From assembly GCF_013371085.1 (NCBI RefSeq), contig NZ_JABWCV010000001.1, positions 1 through 64,000 of the forward strand: 64,000 nucleotides of DNA, given 5' to 3'. Under the pieces are notes generated by a model, which was given only the letters and a program-made list of their open reading frames with translations, was not told the origin of the DNA and ran no database searches. Positions 1 through 9,119 of this stretch are shown piece after piece. The DNA comes from Vreelandella maris (GTDB lineage: Bacteria; Pseudomonadota; Gammaproteobacteria; Pseudomonadales; Halomonadaceae). Every line of letters starts with the position of its first letter. Within the stretch, counting starts at the first letter, position 1. Made by a program: the position numbers and the translations under genes.

Positions 1-333
1 TCATCTGTGAGCATCAGTCGGGGCATGGCAAGCTCGCAGTTTGTTGGTGTCGGAACCTGTATTCTGTGAGTTTGCCCCTATCCTGCCAATGCTATCCCTC
101 AAAACGTCAACAGGCCCTAGGGTCAATGCAGTATTGACGTGAATTTGGTTTTCATCCTTTTCTTGATGTATCCGAAACATCGGCTTGTTGAATACTAGGC
201 AAGGACGGGCCTCTAGTTCGAAAATTTTCTTGGAAGCTTTAGCCGCTGCACGAGTCGAAAGCGCCATCCAAAACGTTCCTACTGTCAAAAGCAATGTGAT
301 ACTTCCGAGATGGCCTTCAAAGAAGTTGATCAT
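1..333 (-). CDS. hypothetical protein with one N-terminal membrane segment
   Basis: A 110-residue protein whose stop codon is the first three bases of the window. Residues about 8-26 are hydrophobic (ITLLLTVGTFWMAL) and are followed by a basic Ala/Lys stretch, so it probably sits in the inner membrane with a cytoplasmic tail. The C-terminal half is polar and has no motif I recognise. Base composition is lower in G+C than the neighbours, and the DNA behind it is decayed, so it may be a recent arrival or a shortened gene. No function is proposed. Confidence 0.5.
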   Translation of the reverse strand: MINFFEGHLGSITLLLTVGTFWMALSTRAAAKASKKIFELEARPCLVFNKPMFRIHQEKDENQIHVNTALTLGPVDVLRDSIGRIGANSQNTGSDTNKLRACHAPTDAHR

Positions 334-567
334 GGGTGTACTCCATTAATGGATTGGCAGTGCCTTGGTTATTATCGGTCTTCGTCACTTTGCCTTCACA
401 GCTTTTCTATTGGCGTTTATTTTCTCAATGGGAACACTATAGCCGTGTAACCCCTTGCCGTTAAGCGCGCTTAATCAAAAGCTAACGCGGGTCTAACGCG
501 CCTTGAGCGCAAAAGTAGGGCCAGCTTAGCGGGTAACGCCTTAGCGGCGCGTGCCAGGCCGCGTTGG

Positions 568-720
568 TTATTCGGCTAGTGGCTCGCCGAGGTAGTCCAA
601 CAGAGTCTCAATCGCGTTGGCTTCATCGTCGCTTGTGAAGCCCTTTCAGTTTCGTTCCGGTATGCCTTCCAGACCTTCGGCAATGGCAGCACACGCGGCG
701 GCTATTCATGCAATGGATCT
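568..720 (-). pseudogene. C-terminal fragment of an unidentified gene
   Basis: Read on the minus strand, this stretch gives a protein-like C-terminus (AAIAEGLEGIPERN, stop, KGFTSDDEANAIETLLDYLG) that ends with a TAA at 568-570. An in-frame TGA lies at 646-648. The Glu/Leu-rich helical character and normal codon use suggest the eroded end of a real gene. The parent family is not recognised. Confidence 0.3.
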
Positions 721-1033
721 GAAAAGGCCGCGACGTCACGCCAAGCAAGCGAGCGCGGAACGACCCAGCCAGCGGTGCGCGCGGGCTGGCCGTGTTTAAC
801 TCTGTAAAGAATTTGGTATTAAGTAGTCGACGGCGATATTGGTACTGCGCGCAGCGGCCAGGAGAATGATCACGGTAGTTGCTGCGGTTGTGAGGAGACA
901 TAGCAAGTAGCTTTTGCAGACCCACGTGGTGCGTGAACGGTGCTAGCGGGCAAGTAGGCGATTTTTATCTTCTGTGATTTGCACGGGAGGGCTCCAAAGT
1001 TTAGCGCTACTCAATCTGGGGATGACGTCGCCT

Positions 1034-1280
1034 CTATAACAACGACAACATTTTGGCGTACATCGCGCAATCATCGCCATAGCACTCACAGGACGCCTCG
1101 ATTAGGCCTGGCCGATCAAGTAAGGTGATTGTTCCACGCTGGTAACGGATTAGTCCGCGCACCTGCACGGCTAACCCCGAGCATCATGGCCAGAAATTCA
1201 TGGGTCAGGTTCAATTCATCAGACCCGGCGCGATCTTTAGTCATCAACAGTCATCTTGTTAGACGTGCCTCAATTCGATG
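1034..1280 (-). pseudogene. remnant of a Crp/Fnr-family transcription regulator
   Basis: The minus strand encodes the C-terminal DNA-binding half of a Crp/Fnr-type regulator in pieces. The segment HRIEARLTR is followed by an in-frame TGA (1251-1253) where the family usually has Trp. Then come LLMTKDRAGSDELNLTHEF and LAMMLGVSRAG, the start of the helix-turn-helix. Around 1157 about 30 bases appear to be missing with a frame change, after which GLIRYQRGTITLLDRPGL and IEASCECYGDD resume and run to a stop at 1034-1036. The cyclic-nucleotide-binding half is not visible upstream. A stop, a deletion and a missing N-terminus make this a dead gene. The family match is from remembered sequence pattern. 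Confidence 0.75.
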
Positions 1281-1487
1281 GAAAATAAAAGGTTGGAGCA
1301 AATGAAGGAACTGCACTTTGAATAATTGAAGATTACCTAATTTAGAATTATCCAATTTATTTGCGCCAGCGCACACTCAACCGCTTATATCCTTCGAGGT
1401 TACTTATAGCTGGTGTCGCTCTCAGGCGACTTTAAAATTCCCTCGTCAGGCCATTGAAAGCCACTATTTAAAAGCGCTATCATGAAT

Positions 1488-1506
1488 GCTAATAACAACG
1501 ATTATC
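1488..1506 (+). promoter_or_regulatory. Fur-box-like site upstream of TonB receptor
   Basis: The 19-mer GCTAATAACAACGATTATC agrees with the Fur consensus GATAATGATAATCATTATC at 14 of 19 positions by direct comparison. It lies 54 bases before the receptor start codon, where it could cover the promoter. Iron repression of the receptor is inferred. Confidence 0.6.
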
Positions 1507-1560
1507 ATGATGCTTATTGATCTGCTGCCCCTTGCTTCTAATTCTAACTGAGACTCTGCC

Positions 1561-3624
1561 ATGCCTCGTCTGCCGTTTGCTCGTCGCCCCTTGGCGCGCT
1601 CGATTTCTGCGCTAATCCCCGTTACCGCGGTGCTCCTTTGTGCATCTGCCTCTGCCCAAGAAGTGGCTGCTTCCAATGAAACCGTGGTAGTGACGGCTAC
1701 TGCACTTAAGGTCGACACACCGCTGGTAGAAACGCCGCGCCCGGTGTCGAGCGTTGACCGTGAAGAGTTGGAAACCCGTAACGTTCAGCAGTTAGACGAA
1801 ACCTTCCGTTATCGGGCGGGTGTGTTGTCAGGTCATTTCGGCAGCGACAACAACACCGATTGGTTCAAGGTACGCGGTTTTGATCAGTCGACTTATCAAG
1901 ATGGCTTGCGTATCTACCGCGAAGGGTTTTATCAGTGGTTGCCGGAGCCATACGGCCTTGAGCGGGTCGATGTGTTTAAAGGCCCATCGTCTATTTTGTA
2001 CGGTGAGGCGCCTCCTGGCGGCTTGATTAATGCGGTGAGCAAGCGTCCGACCGAAACGCCCCAAGGGGAGGTCAATTTGCAGCTTGGTAACCGCAACCAT
2101 CGCCAAGTAGGCATTGATACTAGCGGGCCAGTGGGCGAGTCAGATGATGTACGCTATCGCCTAGTGGGGCTCTATAAAGAGCGTGATGGCGATTTAGATG
2201 CGACAGAGAATGAACGTTACTACTTTGCGCCAAGCCTAGCGGTTGATTTCAGCGACGACACGACCGTTACCTTTTTAGCCAGTGTGCAAAAAGATGACGG
2301 CGTGCCCGTGAACGCCTTCAAATTACCCTACGGCACGGTGGAAAATACGCCCTTTGGCCGCGTTGATCCGCAAACCAACTTCAGCGAACCGGGTTACGAT
2401 AAAGATGAGCGTACACAGTGGGCGCTGGGTTACGAACTGCGCCACAGCCTCAACGATACCTGGCGCTTCGAGCAGGATTTACGCTACAGCGAGCTGGATT
2501 TAGAACTACGCAGTACTTACGCCTTCTTTATGGCCGATGAGCGTGAGGCAGCCCGTGGCCATGTTTATCGTGATGGCTCGATCGACAGCTGGACTGTCGA
2601 TAACCGCATGGTAGGCACTTGGTACACCGACCGCACCGAAAATACGCTGCTTTTAGGCGCCGATTATCAGAACCTCGGTGTGAGTGGTCAGGAAGCGGAT
2701 CCTTTCCCGTTTGGCGATCCTATCGATATCTTTGACCCCACTTATGGCAACTTTACGCCAGTAGGCGCGGATGACCTGCTTACCCGAGAAATCGATAAGG
2801 AGCAAACCGGCCTTTATGCCCAAAATCAGTTACGCATTGATGATCGCTGGGTACTGCTAGGCGGTGTGCGCTACGACCAAGCAGAAACTGAAAACAGTAA
2901 TCTAACGGCAGGAACGACCCAGCGTTCGGATGACGATCAAGTATCTTGGTCGGGTGGTGCTATGTACCTGGGTGAAAACGGTGTTAACCCCTACATAAGC
3001 TACACAGAATCCTTTGACCCGCTGGGCCGGGTGGATAGCGATGGCGAGCTTTATGATCCCCGCGAAGGTCGCCAGTGGGAAGCCGGTGTGAAGGTGGCTC
3101 CCTTTGGTTGGGATGGTTACGTAACGGCAGCGTTGTTTGATTTGGAAGAGAGCAATACGCTGGTCAACTCACCTGCAGGTTTCCAGGTGCAAGAAGGTGA
3201 GCGCACCTCGCAGGGCTTTGAGCTGGAAGGCGTTGGCTATCTTACCGATGACTTAAAAATCACCGCGGCTTACACCTATACCGATTCTCGCCTGGAAGAT
3301 GATGACCGTGCGCCGTTAATTCCGCGTCATCAAGCCTCTACCTGGTTGGATTACGCCTTTACCGGCGGTGCGCTGAATGGCGTTACTCTTGGCGGCGGTG
3401 TTCGTTATGTAGGCAGCACCGTTGATACTAGCGTCGCGGACAACACAGAAGTGGATAGTTACACGCTGGTTGATGCGATGGTGGGCTATGAGTTTGCCGA
3501 TGGTTGGGAAGCGCAGGTCAACGTTAATAACCTTACCGATAAAGAGTACGTAGCAAGCTGTGAATACTGGTGCTACTACGGTGAATCCCGCAGCGTGATT
3601 GGCAGCGTGAAATACAGCTGGTAA
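1561..3624 (+). CDS. TonB-dependent siderophore receptor
   Basis: A 687-residue outer-membrane receptor for ferric siderophores, energised by TonB-ExbBD. It has a signal peptide (residues 1-32, ending ASASA), a TonB-box-like ETVVVTA at about 40-46, and a plug domain with WFKVRGFD and the segment ERVDVFKGPSSILYGEAPPG typical of hydroxamate and related receptors. A 22-strand barrel follows and ends in an aromatic residue (KYSW), the usual outer-membrane insertion signal. A late Cys pair (CEYWC) sits near the C-terminus. A Fur-like site lies upstream and an intrinsic terminator follows at once, so it is probably transcribed alone. The exact siderophore cannot be told from sequence. Confidence 0.92.
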   Translation: MPRLPFARRPLARSISALIPVTAVLLCASASAQEVAASNETVVVTATALKVDTPLVETPRPVSSVDREELETRNVQQLDETFRYRAGVLSGHFGSDNNTDWFKVRGFDQSTYQDGLRIYREGFYQWLPEPYGLERVDVFKGPSSILYGEAPPGGLINAVSKRPTETPQGEVNLQLGNRNHRQVGIDTSGPVGESDDVRYRLVGLYKERDGDLDATENERYYFAPSLAVDFSDDTTVTFLASVQKDDGVPVNAFKLPYGTVENTPFGRVDPQTNFSEPGYDKDERTQWALGYELRHSLNDTWRFEQDLRYSELDLELRSTYAFFMADEREAARGHVYRDGSIDSWTVDNRMVGTWYTDRTENTLLLGADYQNLGVSGQEADPFPFGDPIDIFDPTYGNFTPVGADDLLTREIDKEQTGLYAQNQLRIDDRWVLLGGVRYDQAETENSNLTAGTTQRSDDDQVSWSGGAMYLGENGVNPYISYTESFDPLGRVDSDGELYDPREGRQWEAGVKVAPFGWDGYVTAALFDLEESNTLVNSPAGFQVQEGERTSQGFELEGVGYLTDDLKITAAYTYTDSRLEDDDRAPLIPRHQASTWLDYAFTGGALNGVTLGGGVRYVGSTVDTSVADNTEVDSYTLVDAMVGYEFADGWEAQVNVNNLTDKEYVASCEYWCYYGESRSVIGSVKYSW

Positions 3625-3643
3625 TGCGTTAATGCTCTAAAGG

Positions 3644-3670
3644 GCCCGGCACTGTTTGCCGGGCTTTTTT
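3644..3670 (+). terminator. intrinsic terminator after TonB receptor
   Basis: An 8-bp perfect stem (GCCCGGCA / TGCCGGGC) with a 5-base loop is followed by six T residues, about 20 bases after the receptor stop codon. Confidence 0.85.
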
Positions 3671-3716
3671 GTGCCTGAGTGAATACCCACCACCTTGGCT
3701 CGCCAACACAGTGCTG

Positions 3717-4553
3717 CTAAACAACCACTCCCGGCTCGCTGGCAACCTGGTGCCGTTTACGCGGCACACAAATAGGGCTTCCGCTTTCAGGGTCGTGGAT
3801 GACATGGGCCTCCAGATCAAAAACGCGCTGAAGGTTCTCCGCGGTAAATATGTCGCTAGGCGGGCCGCTGGTGACGATATGGCCGTCGCGCATCATTACT
3901 AAGTGGTCAGCGTAAGCGGCGGCCAGATTCAAGTCGTGGAGCACTAAGAGCAGGGTGCGACCGTGCTCGTGGGCCAGGCGTGAGAGTAGTGCTAGCAAAT
4001 CAACCTGCACCTTGAGATCCAAAAAGGTCGTGGGTTCGTCGAGCAGGATTAAGTCGGTTTGTTGTGCCAGCACCATCGCGATCCAACAGCGCTGGCGTTG
4101 CCCGCCGGAAAGGGCATCGACGTTGCGGTCGGCGAATTCCGTCACGTTGGTAAACGCCATGGCTTCACGAATGGCCGCGGCGTCCTGCTGGGCGTTCTTC
4201 TGCCACAAGCCCTGGTGCGGAAAGCGGCCCATGCCTACTAACTGTTTTACGCTCAGCCCTTCCGGCGCCACAGGCCCTTGGGGAAGTAACCCCAGGCGTT
4301 TGGCGACCTCGCGTGTATTACTGCGGTGAATGTCCTGACCATCCAGATAAACGTGCCCGGCGCTTGGCGTGAGGGTACGGGCAAGGGTTTTTAGCAACGT
4401 AGATTTGCCACTGCCGTTGGGCCCCAGCAGCACGGTGAGCTTGCCTTCGGCGATGGTGATATCCACGCCATCCAGCACCCGGCGAGCGTCATAGCCCGCA
4501 CGGAGTGATGCTCCCTGCAAGCGAGGTGGTCGAGGGGAAGGGTGTTTCATCAT
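3717..4553 (-). CDS. FecE-type iron-siderophore ABC transporter ATPase
   Basis: This is the cytoplasmic ATPase that would power the FecCD-type permeases at 7009-9119. The 278-residue protein has Walker A GPNGSGKST at about 44-52, the signature LSGGQRQR at about 148-155, Walker B LILLDEP at about 168-174 and an H-loop in VLHDLNLA, all typical of the Fe3+-siderophore/vitamin B12 class. A longer reading from 4637 exists, but that start would place the Fur-like site inside the coding region, so one of the tandem ATG codons at 4548-4553 is preferred. It is separated from the permease genes by the second receptor gene, an unusual split for this family. Confidence 0.88.
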   Translation of the reverse strand: MMKHPSPRPPRLQGASLRAGYDARRVLDGVDITIAEGKLTVLLGPNGSGKSTLLKTLARTLTPSAGHVYLDGQDIHRSNTREVAKRLGLLPQGPVAPEGLSVKQLVGMGRFPHQGLWQKNAQQDAAAIREAMAFTNVTEFADRNVDALSGGQRQRCWIAMVLAQQTDLILLDEPTTFLDLKVQVDLLALLSRLAHEHGRTLLLVLHDLNLAAAYADHLVMMRDGHIVTSGPPSDIFTAENLQRVFDLEAHVIHDPESGSPICVPRKRHQVASEPGVVV

Positions 4554-4591
4554 GAACCCGCTTGAGTGGTCGAAAGAGCTAGCACCATAAG

Positions 4592-4610
4592 TAAACATAT
4601 TCTCATTTTC
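4592..4610 (-). promoter_or_regulatory. Fur-box-like site upstream of the FecE-type ATPase
   Basis: On the minus strand the 19-mer GAAAATGAGAATATGTTTA matches the Fur consensus at 12 of 19 positions. It lies about 40 bases before the preferred start codon of the ATPase gene. Confidence 0.45.
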
Positions 4611-4725
4611 AATTGTCGGTAGTCGCCCATTAGGCATCCCTCACTGTCTTCAGGCAGCCAAGCGCATCCACTTTATCGAACGGGCTGTTCGCGCTGGGTA
4701 GACGCTAACGGTTTTTATCCTCATA

Positions 4726-4740
4726 ATATAATAGTTATCA
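4726..4740 (+). promoter_or_regulatory. Fur-box-like site upstream of IutA-like receptor
   Basis: ATATAATAGTTATCA fits the 7-1-7 Fur motif (TGATAAT-N-ATTATCA) at 11 of 14 informative positions. It lies 61 bases before the receptor start. It is distinct from the site serving the divergent ATPase gene. Confidence 0.45.
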
Positions 4741-4801
4741 TTTAGATGCGCATTACTATTTAAAGGGATCATTCACTCACAAGCAGGGGGATAAAAAGAA
4801 G

Positions 4802-6940
4802 ATGTATGTGAAAAAAAGTCAGGTGTTTTGGCCCACGTTGACGCTCGCTGGCCTAGTGGCGGCTAGCCAAGCCCAGGGGCAAGCGTCGGGTATCAACGAG
4901 GCGCAACATGCTACCAGCGACGCCAATGCCACCATGGTCGTCACCGCTACCCGTAGCCGCAGTGAAGAGGGCCAAACACCGCAACGGGTGACCGTCATCA
5001 CACGTGAAGAGATCGAGCAACAGCTGGCTATTAGCGATGATCCCGGCCAAGTGCTGAGCAATTTGATTCCTTCTTATTCACCCAGCCGCCAGAAACTCTC
5101 TAACGCCGGTGAAACGCTGCGGGGTCGCGATGCCCTGTTTCTTATCGACGGCGTGCCCCAATCCAACCCACTGCGCGATAGCTCGCGGGATAGCTATACC
5201 ATTGACCTTTCCATGGTCGAGCGTATCGAAGTCATTCATGGTGCCAGTGCGGAGCACGGTTTGGGCGCCACCGGGGGCCTGATTAACTTCGTCACACGAC
5301 GTGCTGAAGGTGGTGGTATCAGTCAGCATGCTGGCATCAGCCTGACCACGGACGATGATTTCCAATCGGGTGGGTTAGGCAACAAGCTGGATTACCGCAT
5401 TAGTGGCCAGCAGGGCGACTGGGATTTCGTTGCTGCGGCTACCCGCCAGGAGCGCGGGGTCTTTTACGATGGCAATGATGAAATCGTGGGTATTGCTTAC
5501 CCTGGTGAGCTGCAAAATTCAGAGAGCTATGACCTGTTCGGTAAACTTGGCTACTGGATCGATGACAATCAGCAAATCGAAGCCTCGCTTAACCACTTCG
5601 AGTTGGAAGAGGGCAATGATTACGTGCCGGTGCCAGGAGATCGCGCCGCAGGTGTGCCCACCACCGCGCGCCGTGGCAACCGTGACGGTGAGCCTGGCTT
5701 TAACGAAGTGACCTCGGCGCGGCTTGCCTACTCCCACGCTGATTGGTATGGCAATGCGTTGGATGCCCAGGTGTATCAGCAGCGCTTTCGCGCACGCTTT
5801 GCTACCACGCCGTTTTTCCCCTATATGGATAGTGCGGGAAATACCCAATACGATCAGACACGCAATGAGTCTGACAAACGCGGTGCCAAATTCACCTTGA
5901 ACCGCGATGGCATGCTGGATGATCGGTTAGGGGTCACGGTGGGCCTGGACGTACTGGATGATGAGACGAGCCAGATGCTGGTTCAGACCGGGCGAACCTA
6001 TGTGCCGGAAAGCCGCTATCGGAACTTGGCGCCCTTTCTGCAGGGGCAATTCAAGATAGCCGACCCGCTGACGTTACACGCCGGTGTGCGTCATGAACAC
6101 GCCGAGCTGGAGGTGGATACTTTTCAAACCATCGACCGCAGCAATATCACTCAAGACAACGTCACCGTCGATGGTGGCAACCCCAGCTTCAATGAAACGC
6201 TCTATAACGCAGGCGTTACCTACCAAGCGACTGACTGGGCGCAGCTGTATGCCAGCTACTCGGAAGGTTTCGGTATGCCTGACGTGGGCAGGGTACTGCG
6301 CGGGATCGGTACGCCGGGCCAGGATGTGGATACCTTGCTTCAGCTTCAACCCATCGTGACTGATAACCGGGAAATCGGCGCGCGTTTTGATTGGGATGAT
6401 TATGGGTTAGAGATCAGCTATTACGAATCCAACTCCGATTACGGCCAGCGGCTTACCGAGCAGAATGGCTCCTGGGACGGTAGCCGGGAGAAAACCGAGA
6501 TCCAGGGTGTCGAGATTACCGGCGACATGCAGGTCGCCGACAAGCATGACCTGTCGCTCTCGTACGCCCATACCGAGGGTAAGTCGGATCAAGATGGCGA
6601 TGGCAGTGTGGATACCAAACTGACCGGGATTAATATCGCGCCCGACACGCTCAAGCTGGGCTGGAGTGCAGCTTGGAATGAGCGTATTTCAACCCGCCTA
6701 CAGGGCAGCTATTATTTTGATCGTAGCGTCGACGACTCTGAGCTTGGTTTTGACGGTTATGGTCTGCTGGATGCCTCGCTGGCCTACCGCCTGCCTGCCG
6801 GTAGGGTATCCGTGGGCATCGAAAACCTCACCGATGAAGATTATATTACTTATTACTCGCAGGCCGCGCGCATCAGCGACGAGTACTACTTCACCGGGCG
6901 GGGCCGTACCTTTACGCTCGGCTATCAGCTGGATTTTTAA
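4802..6940 (+). CDS. IutA-like TonB-dependent siderophore receptor
   Basis: A 712-residue outer-membrane receptor. It has a signal peptide (about residues 1-26) and a TonB-box-like TMVVTATR at about 44-51. The plug carries RGRDALFLIDGVPQSNP and VERIEVIHGASAEHGLGATG, which resemble the aerobactin receptor IutA. The barrel ends RGRTFTLGYQLDF, again IutA-like, with terminal Phe. The start is supported by an AGGGGG ribosome-binding site about 12 bases upstream. A Fur-like site precedes it and a strong terminator follows. It probably imports a hydroxamate or citrate-hydroxamate siderophore. That substrate is inferred from family resemblance only. Confidence 0.9.
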   Translation: MYVKKSQVFWPTLTLAGLVAASQAQGQASGINEAQHATSDANATMVVTATRSRSEEGQTPQRVTVITREEIEQQLAISDDPGQVLSNLIPSYSPSRQKLSNAGETLRGRDALFLIDGVPQSNPLRDSSRDSYTIDLSMVERIEVIHGASAEHGLGATGGLINFVTRRAEGGGISQHAGISLTTDDDFQSGGLGNKLDYRISGQQGDWDFVAAATRQERGVFYDGNDEIVGIAYPGELQNSESYDLFGKLGYWIDDNQQIEASLNHFELEEGNDYVPVPGDRAAGVPTTARRGNRDGEPGFNEVTSARLAYSHADWYGNALDAQVYQQRFRARFATTPFFPYMDSAGNTQYDQTRNESDKRGAKFTLNRDGMLDDRLGVTVGLDVLDDETSQMLVQTGRTYVPESRYRNLAPFLQGQFKIADPLTLHAGVRHEHAELEVDTFQTIDRSNITQDNVTVDGGNPSFNETLYNAGVTYQATDWAQLYASYSEGFGMPDVGRVLRGIGTPGQDVDTLLQLQPIVTDNREIGARFDWDDYGLEISYYESNSDYGQRLTEQNGSWDGSREKTEIQGVEITGDMQVADKHDLSLSYAHTEGKSDQDGDGSVDTKLTGINIAPDTLKLGWSAAWNERISTRLQGSYYFDRSVDDSELGFDGYGLLDASLAYRLPAGRVSVGIENLTDEDYITYYSQAARISDEYYFTGRGRTFTLGYQLDF

Positions 6941-6970
6941 GCAGTCGTTCCAATGCTCGTAAGCTGTATT

Positions 6971-6997
6971 CGGCGCCCGTGTGGGGCGCCGTTTTTT
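6971..6997 (+). terminator. intrinsic terminator after IutA-like receptor
   Basis: An 8-bp stem (CGGCGCCC / GGGCGCCG) with a 5-base loop is followed by six T residues. Confidence 0.85.
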
Positions 6998-7008
6998 CTG
7001 AGTAGACC

Positions 7009-8058
7009 TTAAACGCGGCCGCGCGATCGATGTAGCAGGTAAACGAAGAAGGGCGCGCCAATCCCGGCAACGAAAATGCCCGCCGGTAGGTCTTTGGGTA
7101 AAAAGGCCACTCGCCCGAGCAGATCCGCATTAACGACGATCAATGCCCCTACCAGCGCAGAAACGGGCACTAAACGCGCCAGGTTTCGCCCCACCAACTT
7201 GGCCGCCAGATGGGGCGCGATTAACCCCACAAAACTCAAGCCACCTGCAAAGGCGACGGCGGCGCCTGCCAGCGCTACGCTACAACCCAGTAGTATCATT
7301 CGGCTTCGCAGAATAGGCACCCCAAGCCCTTCCGCCACTTGATCGCCCAATGCCATGGCATCGGCGTGTCGGGAAAAGGCAAGCACAACGGGGGTCGCCG
7401 CCAACAGCCAAGGCATCAACCCCATCACATCCCCCCACTGTGCAGCATACAGACTGCCGGTGAGCCATACGTAGGCGGTCATGGCCGCCGAATCCTCGCT
7501 GATCACGATCAGCAACGTAGTGCCAGCGCCCATGGCAGCGGCAAGGCCAATACCGACCAGTACCACGCGCGATGGGCTGATGCCGTTTTTCCACGCAAGG
7601 CTAGCGACCAGTAACGCGGACACCAGTGCGCCCAGCATGGCCGCCGCGGGCAGCCAGTGAATGCTCAATAACGTGCTTAAAGATGTGCTCAAGAGCGTCA
7701 GATACAGCACCGCCGCCAGCGCGGCACCGCTGGTAATGCCGACTACATCCGGCGATGCCAGCGGATTGCGCACAATGCTTTGCAAAATGGCGCCCGACAT
7801 CGCCAGGGCAGCCCCGACCAGTATCGCCAGCACAATACGGGGCAGGCGTAGCTGCCAAATGATAAAAGCGATATCGCTATGAGCGGGCGCTGTCAGTGCA
7901 CTCAACACCTGAAGCGGCTGGGTGGGAAAACTACCCAAGCAGAGCGAGAGCCCCGCGCTTGCTGCTAACAACAGGCTCAACAGCCAAAGGCTGTGCAGTA
8001 AGCGATTACTTTCATTGTTAGCGCCGCTTTCATAGGTAAGCGTTGATGATTGCGTCAT
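7009..8058 (-). CDS. FecD-type iron-siderophore ABC transporter permease
   Basis: A 349-residue inner-membrane permease of the FecCD/BtuC family with about nine or ten membrane helices. Family motifs are visible: RLPRIVLAILVGAALAMSG near residues 70-88, then QSIVRNPLASPDVVGITSG and, late, GLIAPHLAAKLVGRN, the loop that contacts the ATPase. Its ATG overlaps the TGA of the upstream permease by 4 bases, so the two are translationally coupled as the two halves of one channel. It is the last gene of the Fur-controlled operon that begins at the binding protein. Confidence 0.9.
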   Translation of the reverse strand: MTQSSTLTYESGANNESNRLLHSLWLLSLLLAASAGLSLCLGSFPTQPLQVLSALTAPAHSDIAFIIWQLRLPRIVLAILVGAALAMSGAILQSIVRNPLASPDVVGITSGAALAAVLYLTLLSTSLSTLLSIHWLPAAAMLGALVSALLVASLAWKNGISPSRVVLVGIGLAAAMGAGTTLLIVISEDSAAMTAYVWLTGSLYAAQWGDVMGLMPWLLAATPVVLAFSRHADAMALGDQVAEGLGVPILRSRMILLGCSVALAGAAVAFAGGLSFVGLIAPHLAAKLVGRNLARLVPVSALVGALIVVNADLLGRVAFLPKDLPAGIFVAGIGAPFFVYLLHRSRGRV

Positions 8059-9119
8059 TGGCTAGCCATCTTGCGTCGCGCTAGATAGATAAAAAAGGGC
8101 GTGCCGATCAGCGCCGTCATGACCCCGACCGGTATCTCCTGAGGGGGCATTAACAGGCGCGAGGCCACATCGGCCAGGAGTAGTAAGCAGGCACCCAGCA
8201 GAGCGCTGGCGGGCAGCAGCCAGCGGTGGTCGATGCCGAATATCCCCCGTGCCATATGCGGCACAATTAGTCCCACGAACCCAATCATGCCTGCCAGTGC
8301 CACCGCGCCGCCCGCCAATACAATCACCACTAATCCGAGTAGCAGTTTGATGGTGGTGGCTTGCATACCCAGCCCAGTCACTATCTCATCGCCAAGCAGC
8401 AGCGCGTTGGCGTGGCGTACAAGCAGCGCGCTGAGTAGCAGTGCGCCGCCAAAGAGGGGCAATAAGGGCACGACCAGTGAAAGTTCGCGCCCAGATACCG
8501 AGCCTGCCAGCCAGTAGAGTACGCTTTCGAAGTTCTGTTGATCGATCACTAATAATCCTTGGCTAAACGATACAAACATTGCCGTTACCGCCACCCCGGC
8601 AAGAACGACGCGCAGCGGGGAGAGCTCACCGTGCCGACTACGGCTGAGTAGCACCACCAACACGGCAGCCACAAAAGCCCCCAGCAGGGCTGCCCAGACG
8701 TAGTGGGCAGGGGTATGCAGTGGCAGCAGCGACACGGCGACGACGACAAAAAACATCGCCCCAGCGTTGAGGCCTAAAATGCCTGGGGATGCCAGCGGAT
8801 TGCGTGTCATGGTTTGCATCAATACCCCCGCCATTGCCAAGCTGGCGCCGACCAGCGCGGCAATCACCGCACGGGGAAGGCGCTCGGTGAACAGGATGAT
8901 ATGGGCTACTTGGCTGGGGTCGTAATGGTTAAGCGCCGCCCATAAGGAAGACCAGGCAATGTCAGTACTGCCCAGCATCACACTGGCGATAAAAGCGCCG
9001 ACGGCTGCTAAGCCAGCCAGCAACAAACCAGCGCTTTTGGCAGGCGTGCTCTTTATAGAAGTACTTTTTATAGAGTTACTTTTTACAGCGTTACTCTTGA
9101 AAGAATGGCGGGTCAGCAT
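8055..9119 (-). CDS. FecC-type iron-siderophore ABC transporter permease
   Basis: A 354-residue FecCD-family permease partner. Motifs include RLPRAVIAALVGASLAMAGV, QTMTRNPLASPGILGLNAG and GLIVPHMARGIFG. It starts 7 bases inside the end of the binding-protein gene and overlaps the next permease by 4 bases, as expected in a binding protein-permease-permease operon. The cytoplasmic N-terminus is odd: residues about 8-27 are four tandem 5-residue repeats of the type K-S-x-x-x (KSNAV, KSNSI, KSTSI, KSTPA) that are not part of the family core. Confidence 0.9.
   Translation of the reverse strand: MLTRHSFKSNAVKSNSIKSTSIKSTPAKSAGLLLAGLAAVGAFIASVMLGSTDIAWSSLWAALNHYDPSQVAHIILFTERLPRAVIAALVGASLAMAGVLMQTMTRNPLASPGILGLNAGAMFFVVVAVSLLPLHTPAHYVWAALLGAFVAAVLVVLLSRSRHGELSPLRVVLAGVAVTAMFVSFSQGLLVIDQQNFESVLYWLAGSVSGRELSLVVPLLPLFGGALLLSALLVRHANALLLGDEIVTGLGMQATTIKLLLGLVVIVLAGGAVALAGMIGFVGLIVPHMARGIFGIDHRWLLPASALLGACLLLLADVASRLLMPPQEIPVGVMTALIGTPFFIYLARRKMASQ

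Larger units (their letters stand above)
334..1487. other. long region without an intact gene
   Basis: Apart from the two gene remnants (568-720 and 1034-1280) I see no coding sequence with a plausible ribosome binding site. The last 200 bases (1281-1487) are A/T-rich and form the upstream region of the TonB receptor. The whole interval looks like decaying DNA. Confidence 0.5.

Noticed and set aside
617..799. 60-codon plus-strand open frame in the decayed region
   Set aside because: Biased composition, no ribosome binding site, and it overlaps a minus-strand gene remnant that reads as real protein.
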